64,000 nt of DNA from an uncultured Pseudomonadales bacterium (GCA_943842505.1 CALTDI010000022.1:35655-99654), one strand, 5' to 3'; counted from the first letter of the stretch, positions 1-11,806 are shown. The notes: a model not told the origin generated them from the sequence alone. Translations and numbers: made by a program.

Positions 1-2
1 AG

Positions 3-1268
3 ATGTCGGAATTCGAATCCCATCCGGTATTGATGGCCCTGGCCAAGTTAGACCTGTGGCATGTTCAGATTGATCTGGGCAAGCTGACCGTCCGTTTCAT
101 GGAGCATCTTCAAGAGAAGGGTGATGCAGCCCTTGGCGTGGACGAATTTGTTGAGGGCGAGCTAGCCTATCTGGACGGCGTCAATGAGAAGCCAATCGAG
201 AAGTGTCAACACGTGGTCTTATATGGCTTTGGCCGCATCGGCAGACTGATGGCCAGATTGCTGATAGAGCGCACCAGTACCGCCGAGATTATGCAGCTCA
301 AGGCTATCGTTGTGCGCCCGGGTGACGAAGGCGACTTGCAGAAACGCGCCAGCCTGTTCATGAATGATTCGGTCCATGGTGCCTTTCAAGGCACGTTGCG
401 GGTTGATGAGAAAAGCAATAGCCTCATCGCCAACGGGAATGAGATTAAGGTTATCTACGCCAATAGCCCGGAGGAGATCGATTATGGTCAATATGGCATC
501 GAAGATGCCCTGATCATCGACAACACCGGTATGTGGCGTGATCGTGAGGGTCTGTCTCGGCATCTTAAGTCTAAGGGTGCCGCGAAGGTGCTGTTAACCG
601 CACCAGGAAAGGGCGATATCAAGAATATCGTCTACGGTATCAACGACGACGAGATCAGCCCGGATGATACGATCATCACGGCAGCCTCGTGCACCACGAA
701 TGCCATTGCGCCAGTGCTTAAGGTGGTCAATGACAAGTTCGGCATCGTAAAAGGGCACGTTGAGACGGTTCACGCCTACACCAATGACCAGAACCTAATC
801 GATAATTACCACAAGGGCAGTCGTCGAGGCCGTTCCGCCGCGCTGAATATGGTTCTTACCGAGACCGGCGCCGCCAAGGCAGTAGTGAAGGCAGTGCCCG
901 AGCTAGAGGGGAAATTAACCGGCAATGCGATCCGCGTGCCGATTCCCAACGTGTCGATGGCCATTATGAATCTGACCCTGGAAAAGGGGACTACGCGAGA
1001 CGAACTCAACGAGTTCTTGCGCGATATTGCCCTGCATTCCAAGCTGCAGAATCAAATTAGCTATACAGAGTCTCCCGATGCGGTGTCCAGTGACTTCGTC
1101 GGCAGCAGAGAGGCGGGTATCGTGGATAGCAACGCTACCATCGTTAACGATAATCACGTCGTTCTCTATCTGTGGTATGACAACGAATTTGGCTATTGTT
1201 GCCAAGTAGGAAGAATGGTTTACAAGATGGCGGGTATCATCTATCAGCAATATCCTCTAGAGGAATAG
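3..1268 (+). CDS. gap: glyceraldehyde-3-phosphate dehydrogenase, long form (5' end probably outside window)
   Basis: Motifs VLYGFGRIGRL, ITAASCTTNAIAPVLKV (catalytic Cys) and WYDNEFGYCCQVGRMV. Segment before the Rossmann fold (HPVLMALAKLDLWHVQIDLGKL) resembles the internal N-terminal extension of Pseudomonas-type long GapDH, so the ATG at 3 is probably internal. Confidence 0.93.
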   Translation: MSEFESHPVLMALAKLDLWHVQIDLGKLTVRFMEHLQEKGDAALGVDEFVEGELAYLDGVNEKPIEKCQHVVLYGFGRIGRLMARLLIERTSTAEIMQLKAIVVRPGDEGDLQKRASLFMNDSVHGAFQGTLRVDEKSNSLIANGNEIKVIYANSPEEIDYGQYGIEDALIIDNTGMWRDREGLSRHLKSKGAAKVLLTAPGKGDIKNIVYGINDDEISPDDTIITAASCTTNAIAPVLKVVNDKFGIVKGHVETVHAYTNDQNLIDNYHKGSRRGRSAALNMVLTETGAAKAVVKAVPELEGKLTGNAIRVPIPNVSMAIMNLTLEKGTTRDELNEFLRDIALHSKLQNQISYTESPDAVSSDFVGSREAGIVDSNATIVNDNHVVLYLWYDNEFGYCCQVGRMVYKMAGIIYQQYPLEE

Positions 1269-1374
1269 CTGTATAAACCATTTGTCGCAAGAGTTGGCTA
1301 TTTCAGGGGCTTAGACCTATAATTCGCCCCGCTTGAAACACCGTCAATGGATTCCAATAACACTTAATTTTTCG

Positions 1375-1403
1375 CCGTTGTCATGTTGCAGTCTTGACAA
1401 CGG
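1375..1403. repeat. inverted repeat CCGTTGTCA-N11-TGACAACGG between gap and nqrA
   Basis: Arms 1375-1383 and 1395-1403 are perfect reverse complements, ~55 bp upstream of nqrA. Confidence 0.7.
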
Positions 1404-1458
1404 TTGTCGTTTATTTCTTTGGACTGTTAATTCGCTTCTCAGCGCTTAGATTGACCTA

Positions 1459-2823
1459 ATGATCAGAACAAAACGCGGACTGAATCTACCGATTTCCGGA
1501 GCCCCTGAGCAGGAGCTAGGAAAGGCTCGGTCGACGCGGACTGTTGCGCTTCTAGGATGCGATTATGTGGGCATGAAGCCGACCATGCTCGTTGCCGAAG
1601 GCGACAAAGTGCTTCTGGGTCAGCCCCTGTTTCGCGACAAGAAAAACTCCTCCGTGACATTTACATCCCCTGGCTGCGGTCGAGTCAGCGGCATTAACCG
1701 TGGTCATCAACGAAAACTGCAGTCAGTGGTCATCGAGTTAGAGGAAAATGGGAAGGATGATGAGCAGGTAGCGCTTAATAGCTATATCGAATCTGCTCTG
1801 GGCGAGCTTCCGCGCGATACTATCATTGAGGACCTGCTTGTATCCGGTTTGTGGACTAGCATTCGAGTGCGTCCGTTCAGCAAGGTAGCAGACCCGGCTC
1901 GACAGGCACATTCGCTTTTTATCAACGCCATGGATACCAATCCGCTTGCCGCGCAGCCCAGCGTAGTGCTCAAAGATGAGATCCCGCACTTTGTTCTCGG
2001 TGTGAATCTGCTATCTAAACTGCCGCAGAATCAGACCTATGTCTGCGTCGACCGTAAGGTGGACGCGCAGCTCAAAGAGCAAGCGTTTGCGAGCAATATC
2101 AAAGTGCAGGAGTTCAGAGGGCCACATCCTTCAGGTCTGACTGGTACCCATATGCACTATCTGGAACCTGCTGGAATCGGCAAACAAATCTGGTCGCTTA
2201 ACTATCAAGACGTGATTGCGATCGGAAAACTGTTTAGCACCGGTAAGCTCAGCGTAGATCGCATTATATCTCTGGCGGGTCCGCAGGTGACTGAGCCGCG
2301 TCTGCTCAAGAGTCGCATAGGTGCCGATCTGCATGAACTTTGTGCAGGAGAGTTAGAACCTCACGAGAGCCGCATAATTTCGGGTTCTGTATTGGGTGGG
2401 CGCAGAGCGTTTGGAGCGGTGAGCTATCTTGGCCGTTACCATCTGCAAGTCTCCGCGTTACGCGAAGGGAGAGAACGTCCGCTATTGGGTTATCTCTCGC
2501 CGGGCGCCAATCGCCACTCCGTTATGGGGATCTACATATCAGGATTGGATAAGAGTAAACGCCATGCGATGTCTACCAGCACCCAGGGCAGCGATCGCGC
2601 GATGGTCCCTATCGGGGCCTACGAGAAGATCATGCCCCTCGATATTTTGCCTACGCAGCTATTGCGAGCATTGATTGTCGGGGATATCGAGACGGCGCAG
2701 AATCTCGGTGCGCTGGAGTTAGATGAGGAAGACCTGGCGCTTTGTAGTTATGTCTGTCCTGGAAAATATGAATACGGGCCTATGCTGCGTGACAATCTCA
2801 CGCAGATAGAGAAAGAGGCATAA
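1459..2823 (+). CDS. nqrA: Na+-translocating NADH:quinone reductase subunit A
   Basis: N-terminus [16 protein letters not shown], and [25 protein letters not shown] near the C-terminus; first gene of nqrABCDEF. Confidence 0.97.
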   Translation: MIRTKRGLNLPISGAPEQELGKARSTRTVALLGCDYVGMKPTMLVAEGDKVLLGQPLFRDKKNSSVTFTSPGCGRVSGINRGHQRKLQSVVIELEENGKDDEQVALNSYIESALGELPRDTIIEDLLVSGLWTSIRVRPFSKVADPARQAHSLFINAMDTNPLAAQPSVVLKDEIPHFVLGVNLLSKLPQNQTYVCVDRKVDAQLKEQAFASNIKVQEFRGPHPSGLTGTHMHYLEPAGIGKQIWSLNYQDVIAIGKLFSTGKLSVDRIISLAGPQVTEPRLLKSRIGADLHELCAGELEPHESRIISGSVLGGRRAFGAVSYLGRYHLQVSALREGRERPLLGYLSPGANRHSVMGIYISGLDKSKRHAMSTSTQGSDRAMVPIGAYEKIMPLDILPTQLLRALIVGDIETAQNLGALELDEEDLALCSYVCPGKYEYGPMLRDNLTQIEKEA

Positions 2824-2829
2824 CGGGCA

Positions 2830-4047
2830 ATGGGACTTCGTCGCATTCTAGATGACATGGAGCCGCACTTTACCAAGGGCGGCCGCTTCGAGTCTTGGTA
2901 TGCCCTGTTCGAGGCTGTCGACACGATCTTCTACACCCCTAGCAAGGTCACAGTTGCCGAGCCTCATGTGCGCGATGGTATCGATCTGAAGCGGGTAATG
3001 ATCACGGTATGGTTTGCCGCTTTCTTTCCGATGTTCTATGGCATGTATAACATTGGTTTTCAGGCCAATAGTGCGATCGTTGCCATGGGTCTGGCAGGAA
3101 CTGGCGATTGGCATGAACTAATTATCGGTGCGCTGGCCGGGCATAATCCAGCGAGCATCTGGGATAATGTCGTCTACGGTGCGGCTCATTATTTCCCGAT
3201 CTATTTTATCGTTTTTGTTGTCGGCGGATTCTGGGAAGTGTTGTTCGCTATGAAGCGTGGACACGAAATCAACGAAGGATTCTTCGTTACGTCTATTCTA
3301 TTTACCCTGATCGTGCCGCCGGACATTCCCCTGTGGCAGGCGGCTCTGGGTATTAGTTTTGGTATCGTTGTCGGCAAAGAAGTATTCGGTGGTACCGGCA
3401 AGAATTTTTTAAATCCTGCTTTGACGGGCAGGGCATTTCTGTTCTTCGCCTATGCGCCGCAGATGTCCGGCGATGCGGTCTGGACGGCGATAGACGGATT
3501 CAGCGGTGCTACCCCACTTAGCCAGATTGCTGCCGAGGGCTTGCCCGCAATCGCTGTAGCGACAGGAAGGGAGCTTTCCTGGCTGAACGCCTTCTTCGGC
3601 CAGATGCAGGGCTCGATAGGCGAAACATCGACAATCGCTATTCTGCTTGGCGGCGCGGTGTTGTTGCTAACGCGGATCGCCTCATGGCGAATTATGCTGG
3701 GTGTATTTCTCGGCATGTGCGCAACGGCAACATTATTTAATTTCATAGGCTCCGACACTAATCCCGGTTTCGCTACGCCCTGGTACTGGCATTTTGTTCT
3801 GGGGGGCTTTGCCTTCGGCATGGTGTTCATGGCTACCGATCCAGTATCGGCTTCGATGACCAGCACCGGCAAGTGGATATTCGGTGCCTTAATAGGCTTC
3901 ATGATAGTGCTTATTCGAGTAGTGAATCCTGCCTATCCAGAGGGCGCCATGTTGGCTATCTTGTTCGCGAATCTGTTCGCGCCACTAATCGATTACTTTG
4001 TTGTGAAGGCAAATATAATGCGCAGGAGAGCACGCGGTGTCCTCTAA
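2830..4047 (+). CDS. nqrB: Na+-translocating NADH:quinone reductase subunit B
   Basis: Polytopic protein with covalent-FMN motif [10 protein letters not shown]; operon position. Confidence 0.97.
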   Translation: MGLRRILDDMEPHFTKGGRFESWYALFEAVDTIFYTPSKVTVAEPHVRDGIDLKRVMITVWFAAFFPMFYGMYNIGFQANSAIVAMGLAGTGDWHELIIGALAGHNPASIWDNVVYGAAHYFPIYFIVFVVGGFWEVLFAMKRGHEINEGFFVTSILFTLIVPPDIPLWQAALGISFGIVVGKEVFGGTGKNFLNPALTGRAFLFFAYAPQMSGDAVWTAIDGFSGATPLSQIAAEGLPAIAVATGRELSWLNAFFGQMQGSIGETSTIAILLGGAVLLLTRIASWRIMLGVFLGMCATATLFNFIGSDTNPGFATPWYWHFVLGGFAFGMVFMATDPVSASMTSTGKWIFGALIGFMIVLIRVVNPAYPEGAMLAILFANLFAPLIDYFVVKANIMRRRARGVL

Positions 4048-4828
4048 AGATTCCACCAGAAAAACGCTGCTGGTCGCTTTCGGTCTTTGCGTGGTCTGTT
4101 CCATCGTCGTATCGGGCACCGCGGTGATACTGAAGCCCTTGCAGGATGCGAATCGAATTCTTGACAGGAATAAGAATATTCTGAGCGCCGCTGGCCTATT
4201 CGATTCACAGCAAGATGGCGATGAGGTTGTCACGGAGCGTTTTAACCAGTTCTCACCCTATGTCATCGATCTGAATGCGGCTCAGGTGCTTTCCACCGAG
4301 CAGCTGCAACAACTGCAGATAGATATAGAGAGCTACGACCAGCGTCTGGTTATCAATGATCCTAACTTCTCCGAAGCCTTGGGCAGGCAGAAAGACGTCG
4401 CGAATATTAAGCGCCGCGTTAACTATCCGATGATCTATGTCGTCGAGAATGGCGCCGAGATTGAGACTATAGTCGTGCCGATAAGTGGCTATGGCTTGTG
4501 GGGAATCCTCTATGGCTTCCTCGCTCTGGAGGGCGATGCGAATACGGTTAAGGGTTTGGCGTTCTACGAATTGAAGGAGACGCCGGGTTTGGGCGCGGAA
4601 GTTAGGAACCCAAGATGGACGGCGCTGTGGCCTGGCAAGAAGGTCTACGATGAACAGGGCGAGGTCGGTCTGAGAGTAGTGAAGGGTCAAGGTAGTGGTA
4701 ACTATCAGATCGACGGTCTTTCCGGGGCTACTCTCACCAGTCGCGGAGTCGATAATCTTATTCAGTACTGGCTCGGTGAAGATGGTTACGGGCCGGTTTT
4801 AGCTCAGCTTCGTGAGACGGGTTTATAG
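4037..4828 (+). CDS. nqrC: Na+-translocating NADH:quinone reductase subunit C
   Basis: FMN-binding domain with ETPGLGAEV and flavinylation motif [10 protein letters not shown] (acceptor Thr codon 4730-4732); overlaps nqrB by 11 bp. Confidence 0.97.
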   Translation: MSSKDSTRKTLLVAFGLCVVCSIVVSGTAVILKPLQDANRILDRNKNILSAAGLFDSQQDGDEVVTERFNQFSPYVIDLNAAQVLSTEQLQQLQIDIESYDQRLVINDPNFSEALGRQKDVANIKRRVNYPMIYVVENGAEIETIVVPISGYGLWGILYGFLALEGDANTVKGLAFYELKETPGLGAEVRNPRWTALWPGKKVYDEQGEVGLRVVKGQGSGNYQIDGLSGATLTSRGVDNLIQYWLGEDGYGPVLAQLRETGL

Positions 4829-4868
4829 CGCTTATGCCTTTTAAATTTATTAGTTTTGGTGTGCAAGT

Positions 4869-5531
4869 ATGAGTAGTGTTAAGCAAATATTACTAACGCC
4901 TCTTTTCGAGAACAATCCGATCGCCCTGCAGATTCTTGGGGTTTGTTCTGCCTTGGCGGTAACAACTCAGTTGAGTGTGACACTGGTGATGTGTGTTGCG
5001 CTAACGACGGTGACGGCATTCTCTAATCTGTTTATCTCGATGATACGGAATCAAATACCTTCGAGCATCCGAATCATCGTGCAGATGACGATAATTGCAT
5101 CCCTAGTAATAGCCGTCGACCAGTTCCTGCAGGCCTTCGCTTATGAAATTAGTAAGAACCTGAGTGTGTTCGTAGGCCTGATAATTACCAACTGTATTGT
5201 CATGGGTCGTGCCGAAGCATTTGCCATGAAGAATCCACCGGGGCTGAGTTTTCTAGATGGCATCGGAAACGGAATGGGCTATTCCCTGGTGCTTATTGTT
5301 GTCGCGTCTCTTCGCGAGCTTTTTGGTTCGGGTAGTCTGCTCGGGTTTCAGATTCTGCCCCTTATCGAAAATGGTGGTTGGTACCAGGCGAACGGCCTGA
5401 TGTTGTTGTCGCCCAGCGCCTTCTTCATCATCGGTTTCTTTATCTGGGCCCTGCGCAGCGTCAAGAAAGAGCAGGTTGAAACGCGAGAGTTTCGTATGGC
5501 ACCTCACTCTGCAGACGAGGGTGCGTTCTGA
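4869..5531 (+). CDS. nqrD: Na+-translocating NADH:quinone reductase subunit D
   Basis: Membrane protein with [18 protein letters not shown]; operon position. Confidence 0.97.
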   Translation: MSSVKQILLTPLFENNPIALQILGVCSALAVTTQLSVTLVMCVALTTVTAFSNLFISMIRNQIPSSIRIIVQMTIIASLVIAVDQFLQAFAYEISKNLSVFVGLIITNCIVMGRAEAFAMKNPPGLSFLDGIGNGMGYSLVLIVVASLRELFGSGSLLGFQILPLIENGGWYQANGLMLLSPSAFFIIGFFIWALRSVKKEQVETREFRMAPHSADEGAF

Positions 5532-6139
5532 TGGAGCAGTTACTGAGTCTGTTCGTAAAGGCGGTATTCATCGAGAACATGGCGCTGCAGATGTTTCTCG
5601 GCATGTGTACTTTTCTTGCTGTATCCAAGAAGGTTGAGACGGCGATAGGCTTGGGTGTTGCGGTGGTAGTGGTGCAGGTCATTACCGTGCCGGTTAACAA
5701 TATCATCTTCAATCAATTGCTGCGTGAAGGCGCTTTGGATTGGCTGGGGATGCCCGAGTTGTCGTTACAGTTTCTCGGTTTCCTGTGCTACATCGGTGTG
5801 ATTGCCGCGATAGTGCAGATTCTAGAGATGTTCCTGGATAAATTTGTTCCGGCGCTGTACAACGCGCTTGGCGTGTTCCTTCCGCTTATTACGGTGAACT
5901 GCGCCATCCTGGGATCGACTCTGTTAATGGTAGAGCGAGACTATTCCTTTCCGGAGAGTGTCGCGTTCGGCCTCGGTTCGGGATTCGGATGGGCTCTGGC
6001 AATCGTAGCTCTGGCCGGCATACGCGAAAAGCTCAAATACAGCGATGTGCCCGAAGGCTTGCGCGGTTTAGGTATCACCTTTATTACGGTTGGTTTGATG
6101 TCGCTAGGCTTTATGTCCCTGAGCGGCGTCTCTCTCTAG
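5531..6139 (+). CDS. nqrE: Na+-translocating NADH:quinone reductase subunit E
   Basis: Membrane protein with [12 protein letters not shown]; start overlaps nqrD stop. Confidence 0.97.
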   Translation: MEQLLSLFVKAVFIENMALQMFLGMCTFLAVSKKVETAIGLGVAVVVVQVITVPVNNIIFNQLLREGALDWLGMPELSLQFLGFLCYIGVIAAIVQILEMFLDKFVPALYNALGVFLPLITVNCAILGSTLLMVERDYSFPESVAFGLGSGFGWALAIVALAGIREKLKYSDVPEGLRGLGITFITVGLMSLGFMSLSGVSL

Positions 6140-6181
6140 ATGTCCGTAAATAGAAAAATTTAAGTAGAAACAGTTTATTCC

Positions 6182-7411
6182 ATGATTGATATCACAACCA
6201 TATTCGGCGGCGTCGCTCTATTCACCATCATCGTTATGCTGCTTGTAGGCGTAATCTTGCTCGCTCGCTCCAAGCTGGTGACCAGTGGTGACGTGCGCAT
6301 CGAGATCAACGACGATGCCGAGAAATCCATTGTCGTTCCAGCCGGTGGCAAGCTGTTAAACACGCTCGCCGATGCCGGCATCTTTCTGTCCTCGGCCTGT
6401 GGCGGTGGTGGTACCTGCGCGCAGTGTAAATGTCAGGTGCTCGACGGCGGTGGCTCTATGCTACCCACTGAGACCGGTCATTTCACCAGAGGACAGGCGA
6501 AGGACAACTGGCGTCTGTCCTGTCAGGTTGCAGTAAAGCAGGACATGAAGATTGAGATCGCGCCGGAATTCTTCGGCGTGAAACAGTGGGAGTGCACAGT
6601 TCGCTCAAACGACAATGTCGCCACCTTTATTAAGGAATTAGTTCTCGAGATACCCGATGGCGAGAGCGTTGACTTCAGGGCGGGGGGCTATGTGCAATTG
6701 GAAGTGCCTCCTCATGTCGTTAACTACAGCGATTTCGATATCGCGCAGGAGTATCGAGGTGACTGGAATCATTTCGGCCTGTTCGATGTGGTGTCAAAGG
6801 TTAACGACACGACGATACGGGCCTATTCGATGGCGAACTACCCTGAAGAGAAGGGGGTTATTAAGTTCAATATCCGCATAGCGACCCCACCCCCGGGCAC
6901 CAAGTTGCCTCCGGGTAAAATGTCCTCCTATGTGTTTGGGCTGAAGCCCGGTGATAAAGTTAAGGTGTTTGGCCCGTTCGGTGAATTTTTTGCGAAAGAC
7001 ACGGATGCAGAGATGGTGTTCATCGGCGGTGGTGCCGGTATGGCCCCGATGCGTTCGCATATCTTCGATCAGCTGCGCAGATTGCACAGTCATAGGAAGA
7101 TAAGCTTCTGGTATGGGGCAAGAAGTCTGCGCGAGATGTTCTACGAAGAAGACTATGACTCCTTGGCTGAGGAGAACGATAATTTTGATTGGCACGTCGC
7201 GCTCTCCGATCCACAGCCAGAGGATGAATGGGCTGGGATGACGGGCTTTATTCATAATGTCGTCTTGGAGAACTACCTCAAGAATCATCCTGCGCCAGAG
7301 GATTGTGAATACTATATGTGTGGGCCGCCGATGATGAATGCGGCTGTGGTCAAGATGCTGAAAGACTTGGGTGTAGAAGACGACAATATTGCTCTCGACG
7401 AATTTTCCTAG
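6182..7411 (+). CDS. nqrF: Na+-translocating NADH:quinone reductase subunit F
   Basis: 2Fe-2S motif [15 protein letters not shown] motif [10 protein letters not shown]-terminal [16 protein letters not shown]. Confidence 0.97.
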   Translation: MIDITTIFGGVALFTIIVMLLVGVILLARSKLVTSGDVRIEINDDAEKSIVVPAGGKLLNTLADAGIFLSSACGGGGTCAQCKCQVLDGGGSMLPTETGHFTRGQAKDNWRLSCQVAVKQDMKIEIAPEFFGVKQWECTVRSNDNVATFIKELVLEIPDGESVDFRAGGYVQLEVPPHVVNYSDFDIAQEYRGDWNHFGLFDVVSKVNDTTIRAYSMANYPEEKGVIKFNIRIATPPPGTKLPPGKMSSYVFGLKPGDKVKVFGPFGEFFAKDTDAEMVFIGGGAGMAPMRSHIFDQLRRLHSHRKISFWYGARSLREMFYEEDYDSLAEENDNFDWHVALSDPQPEDEWAGMTGFIHNVVLENYLKNHPAPEDCEYYMCGPPMMNAAVVKMLKDLGVEDDNIALDEFS

Positions 7412-7446
7412 CAGACTATTTACTTTCCCTTCAAGGGTTATGCCGC

Positions 7447-8499
7447 ATGATTGAATTGCTCAAACGTCATAGCTTCTCTGCGACCTTCCTGGTTCTGTTC
7501 CTGAGCTTCGTGTTTTTCTTCGGCGGCGATGGTGAAGAAATTCAGCAGTTGAATGGCTTTACCATGGGCACGAGTTATCAGGTGCAGATTGTAGACATGC
7601 CGGATACTATTAGTGCCGAAGATCTAGCGGCAGACATCTCCGATCTGCTGGGTGAATTAGACACGGGGACGTTCTCAACCTATGCGAGCAACTCCGAGTT
7701 ATCTCGATTCAACCGGCACGGGGTAAATGTTCCCTTCATTGCCTCGTCTCGTATGATTGAAGTCTTATTGCTGGCGCAGGAAGTGGCAGCGCTTAGTGGG
7801 GGTGCTTTCGACGTGACGGTTGGGCCTCTGGTAAATCTTTGGGGTTTCGGCCCCGATCTTGCGGTATTCGAGACGGTGCCAAGCCAGTCACAGATCGACA
7901 CGGCATTGAATCGAGTGGGGTTTCAGTATCTGCGTATCAGTCCTTCCTCGCAGGAAATTCGCAAGACCCGTGATATCTACGTCGACCTCAGTGCCATAGC
8001 AAAGGGCTATGCAGTGGATCAGCTTGCCGAGCATTTGGATGGGGTGGGTGTGGATAATTACTTTCTGGAGATCGGTGGCGAGTTAAAGATCAAAGGCTCC
8101 AAGCCGGGAGCCGATGGTTGGGTGCCAGCCATAGAGACGCCATTAGACGCGGGCTCGCAGGTCTATCAGATATTCTACAGCCGTGGTGATAATATAGCGG
8201 TGGCAGGTTCTGGAGATTACAAGAACTATTTTGAGGAGAATGGTCAGCGTTACTCCCATGAGATCGATCCACGAAATGGTAGATCTGTCACCCATAGATT
8301 GGCAGCCGCCTATGTTATAGATGATTCGGTGGCGCGAGCAGATGCTCTTGCTACAACTTATATGGTGTTGGGTCCCGAGGCAGCAGAGGCTCTTGCAGCG
8401 AGACAGAATCAGGCCGTGTATTTTATCTATAAGAGCGAGACCGAGGGCTTCGAAGATTTTATAAGCGATGAATTCGAGCACTACCTTGGAAACAATTAG
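7447..8499 (+). CDS. apbE: FAD:protein FMN transferase ApbE
   Basis: GFTMGTSYQVQIV, VDLSAIAKGYAVDQ, ATTYMVLG. ATG at 7447 chosen; the upstream extension overlaps nqrF. Confidence 0.95.
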   Translation: MIELLKRHSFSATFLVLFLSFVFFFGGDGEEIQQLNGFTMGTSYQVQIVDMPDTISAEDLAADISDLLGELDTGTFSTYASNSELSRFNRHGVNVPFIASSRMIEVLLLAQEVAALSGGAFDVTVGPLVNLWGFGPDLAVFETVPSQSQIDTALNRVGFQYLRISPSSQEIRKTRDIYVDLSAIAKGYAVDQLAEHLDGVGVDNYFLEIGGELKIKGSKPGADGWVPAIETPLDAGSQVYQIFYSRGDNIAVAGSGDYKNYFEENGQRYSHEIDPRNGRSVTHRLAAAYVIDDSVARADALATTYMVLGPEAAEALAARQNQAVYFIYKSETEGFEDFISDEFEHYLGNN

Positions 8500-8535
8500 A
8501 GAAAGAGAAAAGGAAAGAGGCGCAGAGGAAGAAAG

Positions 8536-8721
8536 ATGTTGAGTTTTATAATTACATTCGTAGTCATCGCCGTGGTGATTGCCATCATGTCAGTGGGTGT
8601 TCTATTTGGTCGCAAGCCTGTGCAGGGTTCCTGCGGCGGTCTGAATAATATAGGTGGGATGAATGAATGCGAAATTTGCGGTGGCGAGCCACAGAAATGT
8701 GAGCGTAAAGAGGCAGCCTAA
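8536..8721 (+). CDS. nqrM: (Na+)-NQR maturation protein NqrM
   Basis: 61 aa: one TM segment followed by a Cys-rich tail (GSCGGLNNIGGMNECEICGGEPQKCE), directly after apbE in the nqr locus. Confidence 0.9.
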   Translation: MLSFIITFVVIAVVIAIMSVGVLFGRKPVQGSCGGLNNIGGMNECEICGGEPQKCERKEAA

Positions 8722-8775
8722 GATAAAGGCCTGAAAATCAAACTGGGTAACTAGATAACGGAAAGACTGAGGCAT

Positions 8776-10161
8776 ATGGAAAAAAAGCACTTTGATATTA
8801 TCGTTATTGGCAGCGGGCCTGCGGGTGAGGCTGCTGCGATGAATGCGAAGAAGAAGGGTCGCACTGTCGCCGTTGTCTGCGATCTGGAATACGTAGGCGG
8901 AAGCTGCACTCATCTAGGCACTATCCCTTCAAAGTCGCTACGCCACTCCGTAAAGCAAGTCATGCAATTCAATTCCAATCCGATGTTCAGGGACTTGGGT
9001 GACGCCAGGAAGTTGAGTTTTCAGCAAGTGTTGAAGCATGCCGAGAGGGTGATCTATGAACAGGTAAGTATGCGCACTGATTTCTACGATAGAAATCACA
9101 TCCCAATATTTAAGGGGCGCGCAAGCTTTCTGGATAAGCACACGATCAAGCTCGTTGGGAAACGTAAAAAGCTGTCGGCAGATTATTTTGTAATCGCTAC
9201 CGGTTCCAGTCCGTATCATCCACCCGGTGTGGATTTCTCTCACCCCTGCGTCTTCGATAGCGACAGCATTCTGGATCTGGATCATTCGCCACGCAAGGTT
9301 ACCGTTATCGGTGCCGGTGTTATCGGCTGTGAATACGCGTCCATATTTGGTGGCCTGGGTTGCAAAGTCGAATTGATAAACCCCGCTTCCGGACTACTCA
9401 CCTTTCTCGATACGGAGATAGCCGATGCGCTTAGCTATCACCTGCGCAACCTGGGCGTGCGCAGTCGTCATAATGAAGAATTTGAGAAGATGGAGTATCA
9501 CGATGATCACATCGTGACTTATCTGCAGTCCGGTAAGAAAATACGCAGCGATATCGTACTTTGGGCGAACGGTAGGAGTGGCAATACAAGTAACCTCGGG
9601 CTTAAGCAGATAGGTTTGGAGACGAATACTCGGCAACAAATCTCTGTAGATGATAACTACCGGACATCTGTTAAGAATGTCTATGCAGCCGGTGATGTGA
9701 TCGGCTGGCCATCCTTGGCAGGAGCCGCCTATGACCAGGGTAGGGCAGCAAGTAACGCCATCGTGGCGCCGGATGACTGTTACCACGTTGAGCAAGTTGC
9801 CACTGGCATCTATACGATTCCAGAGATCAGCACTCTCGGGGCTACTGAGCAGGAATTAACGGAGCAGAAGATACCCTACGAAGTGGGTAAGGCTTTCTTC
9901 AAGAATACAGCGCGAGCCCAGATAACCGGTGAGCAGGTAGGCATGCTGAAGCTGATCTTTCATTTCGAGACTCTAGAGTTGTTAGGTATTCACTGTTTCG
10001 GAGATCAGGCGTCTGAGATTGTCCACATCGGTCAGGCGATCATGCGTCAGCCACCTCCAGCGAACTCGATGAAATACTTCCTAACCACTACATTTAATTA
10101 CCCGACTATGGCCGAAGCCTATAGAACGGCTGCCCTGGATGGCTTGAACAGAGTTTTCTAG
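8776..10161 (+). CDS. sthA: Si-specific (soluble) NAD(P)+ transhydrogenase
   Basis: Flavoprotein disulfide reductase fold, [18 protein letters not shown], with [17 protein letters not shown] instead of a redox-active CxxxxC pair, as in SthA. Confidence 0.95.
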   Translation: MEKKHFDIIVIGSGPAGEAAAMNAKKKGRTVAVVCDLEYVGGSCTHLGTIPSKSLRHSVKQVMQFNSNPMFRDLGDARKLSFQQVLKHAERVIYEQVSMRTDFYDRNHIPIFKGRASFLDKHTIKLVGKRKKLSADYFVIATGSSPYHPPGVDFSHPCVFDSDSILDLDHSPRKVTVIGAGVIGCEYASIFGGLGCKVELINPASGLLTFLDTEIADALSYHLRNLGVRSRHNEEFEKMEYHDDHIVTYLQSGKKIRSDIVLWANGRSGNTSNLGLKQIGLETNTRQQISVDDNYRTSVKNVYAAGDVIGWPSLAGAAYDQGRAASNAIVAPDDCYHVEQVATGIYTIPEISTLGATEQELTEQKIPYEVGKAFFKNTARAQITGEQVGMLKLIFHFETLELLGIHCFGDQASEIVHIGQAIMRQPPPANSMKYFLTTTFNYPTMAEAYRTAALDGLNRVF

Positions 10162-10240
10162 TTCTTGCCATGGCCCATGAACAGGGTTAGTTTGTCGCCT
10201 AGAGAATAATAGAAGAGCGGGCTTATACCCGTCCCGGAGA

Positions 10241-10717
10241 GTGATAATGATACAAACTGCCAGAGACATTCTTAAAGAGAAAGGCGGTCACATGGTAACT
10301 ATCAATTCGGACGCGACTATCTATCAGGCGCTAACGATAATGACCCAGAATAAGGTGGGTTCGATAGTGCTTCTTGAGGACGAAAAGATAGTGGGTATCT
10401 GGACAGAGAGAGACTTGATGTTCAGGGCGATGGAGGAAGGTTTCAATCCTAAGGTCGCCAGGCTCAAGGACAATATGAGCGTCAATATTATGTCAGCCAA
10501 TATTGAAGAGCAGGCGTATCAGCTAGCCGATAAATTTCTAGGTCGGCGTGTGCGCCACCTATTAATAGAGGAAGGTGGGGAATACATAGGTCTGCTTTCT
10601 GTCGGGGATGTGATGAAGGCAAACCTGCAGCAGAAGAATGAAGAGTTCGAAGAATTGAATCAAATGGTCAGTCTTGAGTACTATGAGAACTGGAAAGAGA
10701 TTCAATCGGAACGCTAA
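10241..10717 (+). CDS. CBS-domain pair protein
   Basis: Two CBS-type segments (QALTIMTQNKVGSIVLLEDEKIVGIWTERDLM; RRVRHLLIEEGGEYIGLLSVGDVMKA). Confidence 0.9.
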   Translation: MIMIQTARDILKEKGGHMVTINSDATIYQALTIMTQNKVGSIVLLEDEKIVGIWTERDLMFRAMEEGFNPKVARLKDNMSVNIMSANIEEQAYQLADKFLGRRVRHLLIEEGGEYIGLLSVGDVMKANLQQKNEEFEELNQMVSLEYYENWKEIQSER

Positions 10718-11266
10718 ATAGCATTGCCTCTCACTCGCATTTTAAATGCGCCCGGCGATTTTCTTGAAAGCCGCTTCCTGCCTGCTCTGGACAAGACAAA
10801 GTGCTTGCTATCGAGAGGCGATACGTGTAAATTTTCTAGCGATATTTAGCGTCGGTCATGTCTCGTAAATATTTAAAAATTACGCAGGCAGAAAGCTATA
10901 AAGATTACAGTTAATTAGAATAATAGAGCCCCCAAAACGGCCTGACATCCATCACCATGTTCTACGTTTTTAGAACGTCGTCAGCTAGCGGGGCTTCCAA
11001 AAGAGTGGTTTGCTCTATGGGTAGTGACATACAGTCCCTGGCGATTCCTGCCGAAGGTCATGGTCTTCACAAAGATCATGCAGTGGGGCTGACTTCCCTC
11101 AAAATTCCCTGCTCCCGCTCTCAATCCCGATCACATTCTCAATTGCTCTCCTCGATGCACTCGCCTGTGCGAAAAGGATTCCCGGTGGCTGCGCTATGTG
11201 TTGAATTTTGTTGTATAGGCTCAGGAAGAACAGTTATTGCATAGAAGATATTAATGATTCAGAAGT

Positions 11267-11302
11267 AATTGGATTGATTGCCAGCGAGGAATTAATCCAA
11301 TT
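11267..11302. repeat. inverted repeat upstream of nuoA: 13-bp stem with one G.U, 10-nt loop
   Basis: aattggattgatt (11267-11279) / gccagcgagg / aattaatccaatt (11290-11302). The outer 9 bp AATTGGATT/AATCCAATT are perfect. Confidence 0.75.
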
Positions 11303-11338
11303 TGAATCCGGTAGACCGTCAGCCTACAGCTTGTCGGG

Positions 11339-11806
11339 ATGTTTGGAGTTAATTGCTTGGAATTACCTAACGAAGTTATCGACGGTTTAACACCGTTTCT
11401 ATTCTATCTTGCCCTGGTGCTGGCCGTGGTGGTCATCATGCTTGGGTTATCCTATTTCCTTGGGCAACGAAAAACCGCCCATCACAAGAATCTACCTTTC
11501 GAATCTGGCATTGTTTCGGTAGGCAGTGCCCAATTTCGTATATCCGTACATTTTTACCTGCCAGCCATTCTTTTTATTATCTTCGATCTGGAAGTCGTCT
11601 TCCTGTTTGCGTGGGCTGTCTCTGTGAGAGAGGCGGGTTGGCTGGGCTTTATTGAAATCTCTGTCTTCATCTTTATTCTAATCGCGGCTCTGTTCTATCT
11701 ATGGCGCATCGGCGCGCTGGATTGGCGCACACTTACGCAGAAGCGAGAATTGAAAACTCTCTCCGGGCCTGGTGGAGTGACCAATAAAAAGGAATTCAAA
11801 TTATGA
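11339..11806 (+). CDS. nuoA: NADH-quinone oxidoreductase subunit A
   Basis: [42 protein letters not shown]. Confidence 0.96.
   Translation: MFGVNCLELPNEVIDGLTPFLFYLALVLAVVVIMLGLSYFLGQRKTAHHKNLPFESGIVSVGSAQFRISVHFYLPAILFIIFDLEVVFLFAWAVSVREAGWLGFIEISVFIFILIAALFYLWRIGALDWRTLTQKRELKTLSGPGGVTNKKEFKL

Noticed and set aside
1394-1440. sigma70 promoter for nqrA starting at TTGACA 1394
   Set aside because: No acceptable -10 hexamer at 16-18 bp spacing.
10957-11390. ORFs 10957-11244 and 11208-11390 in the gap before nuoA
   Set aside because: No recognisable domain, no clear RBS, Ser/Arg-rich composition; the second overlaps the nuoA start.
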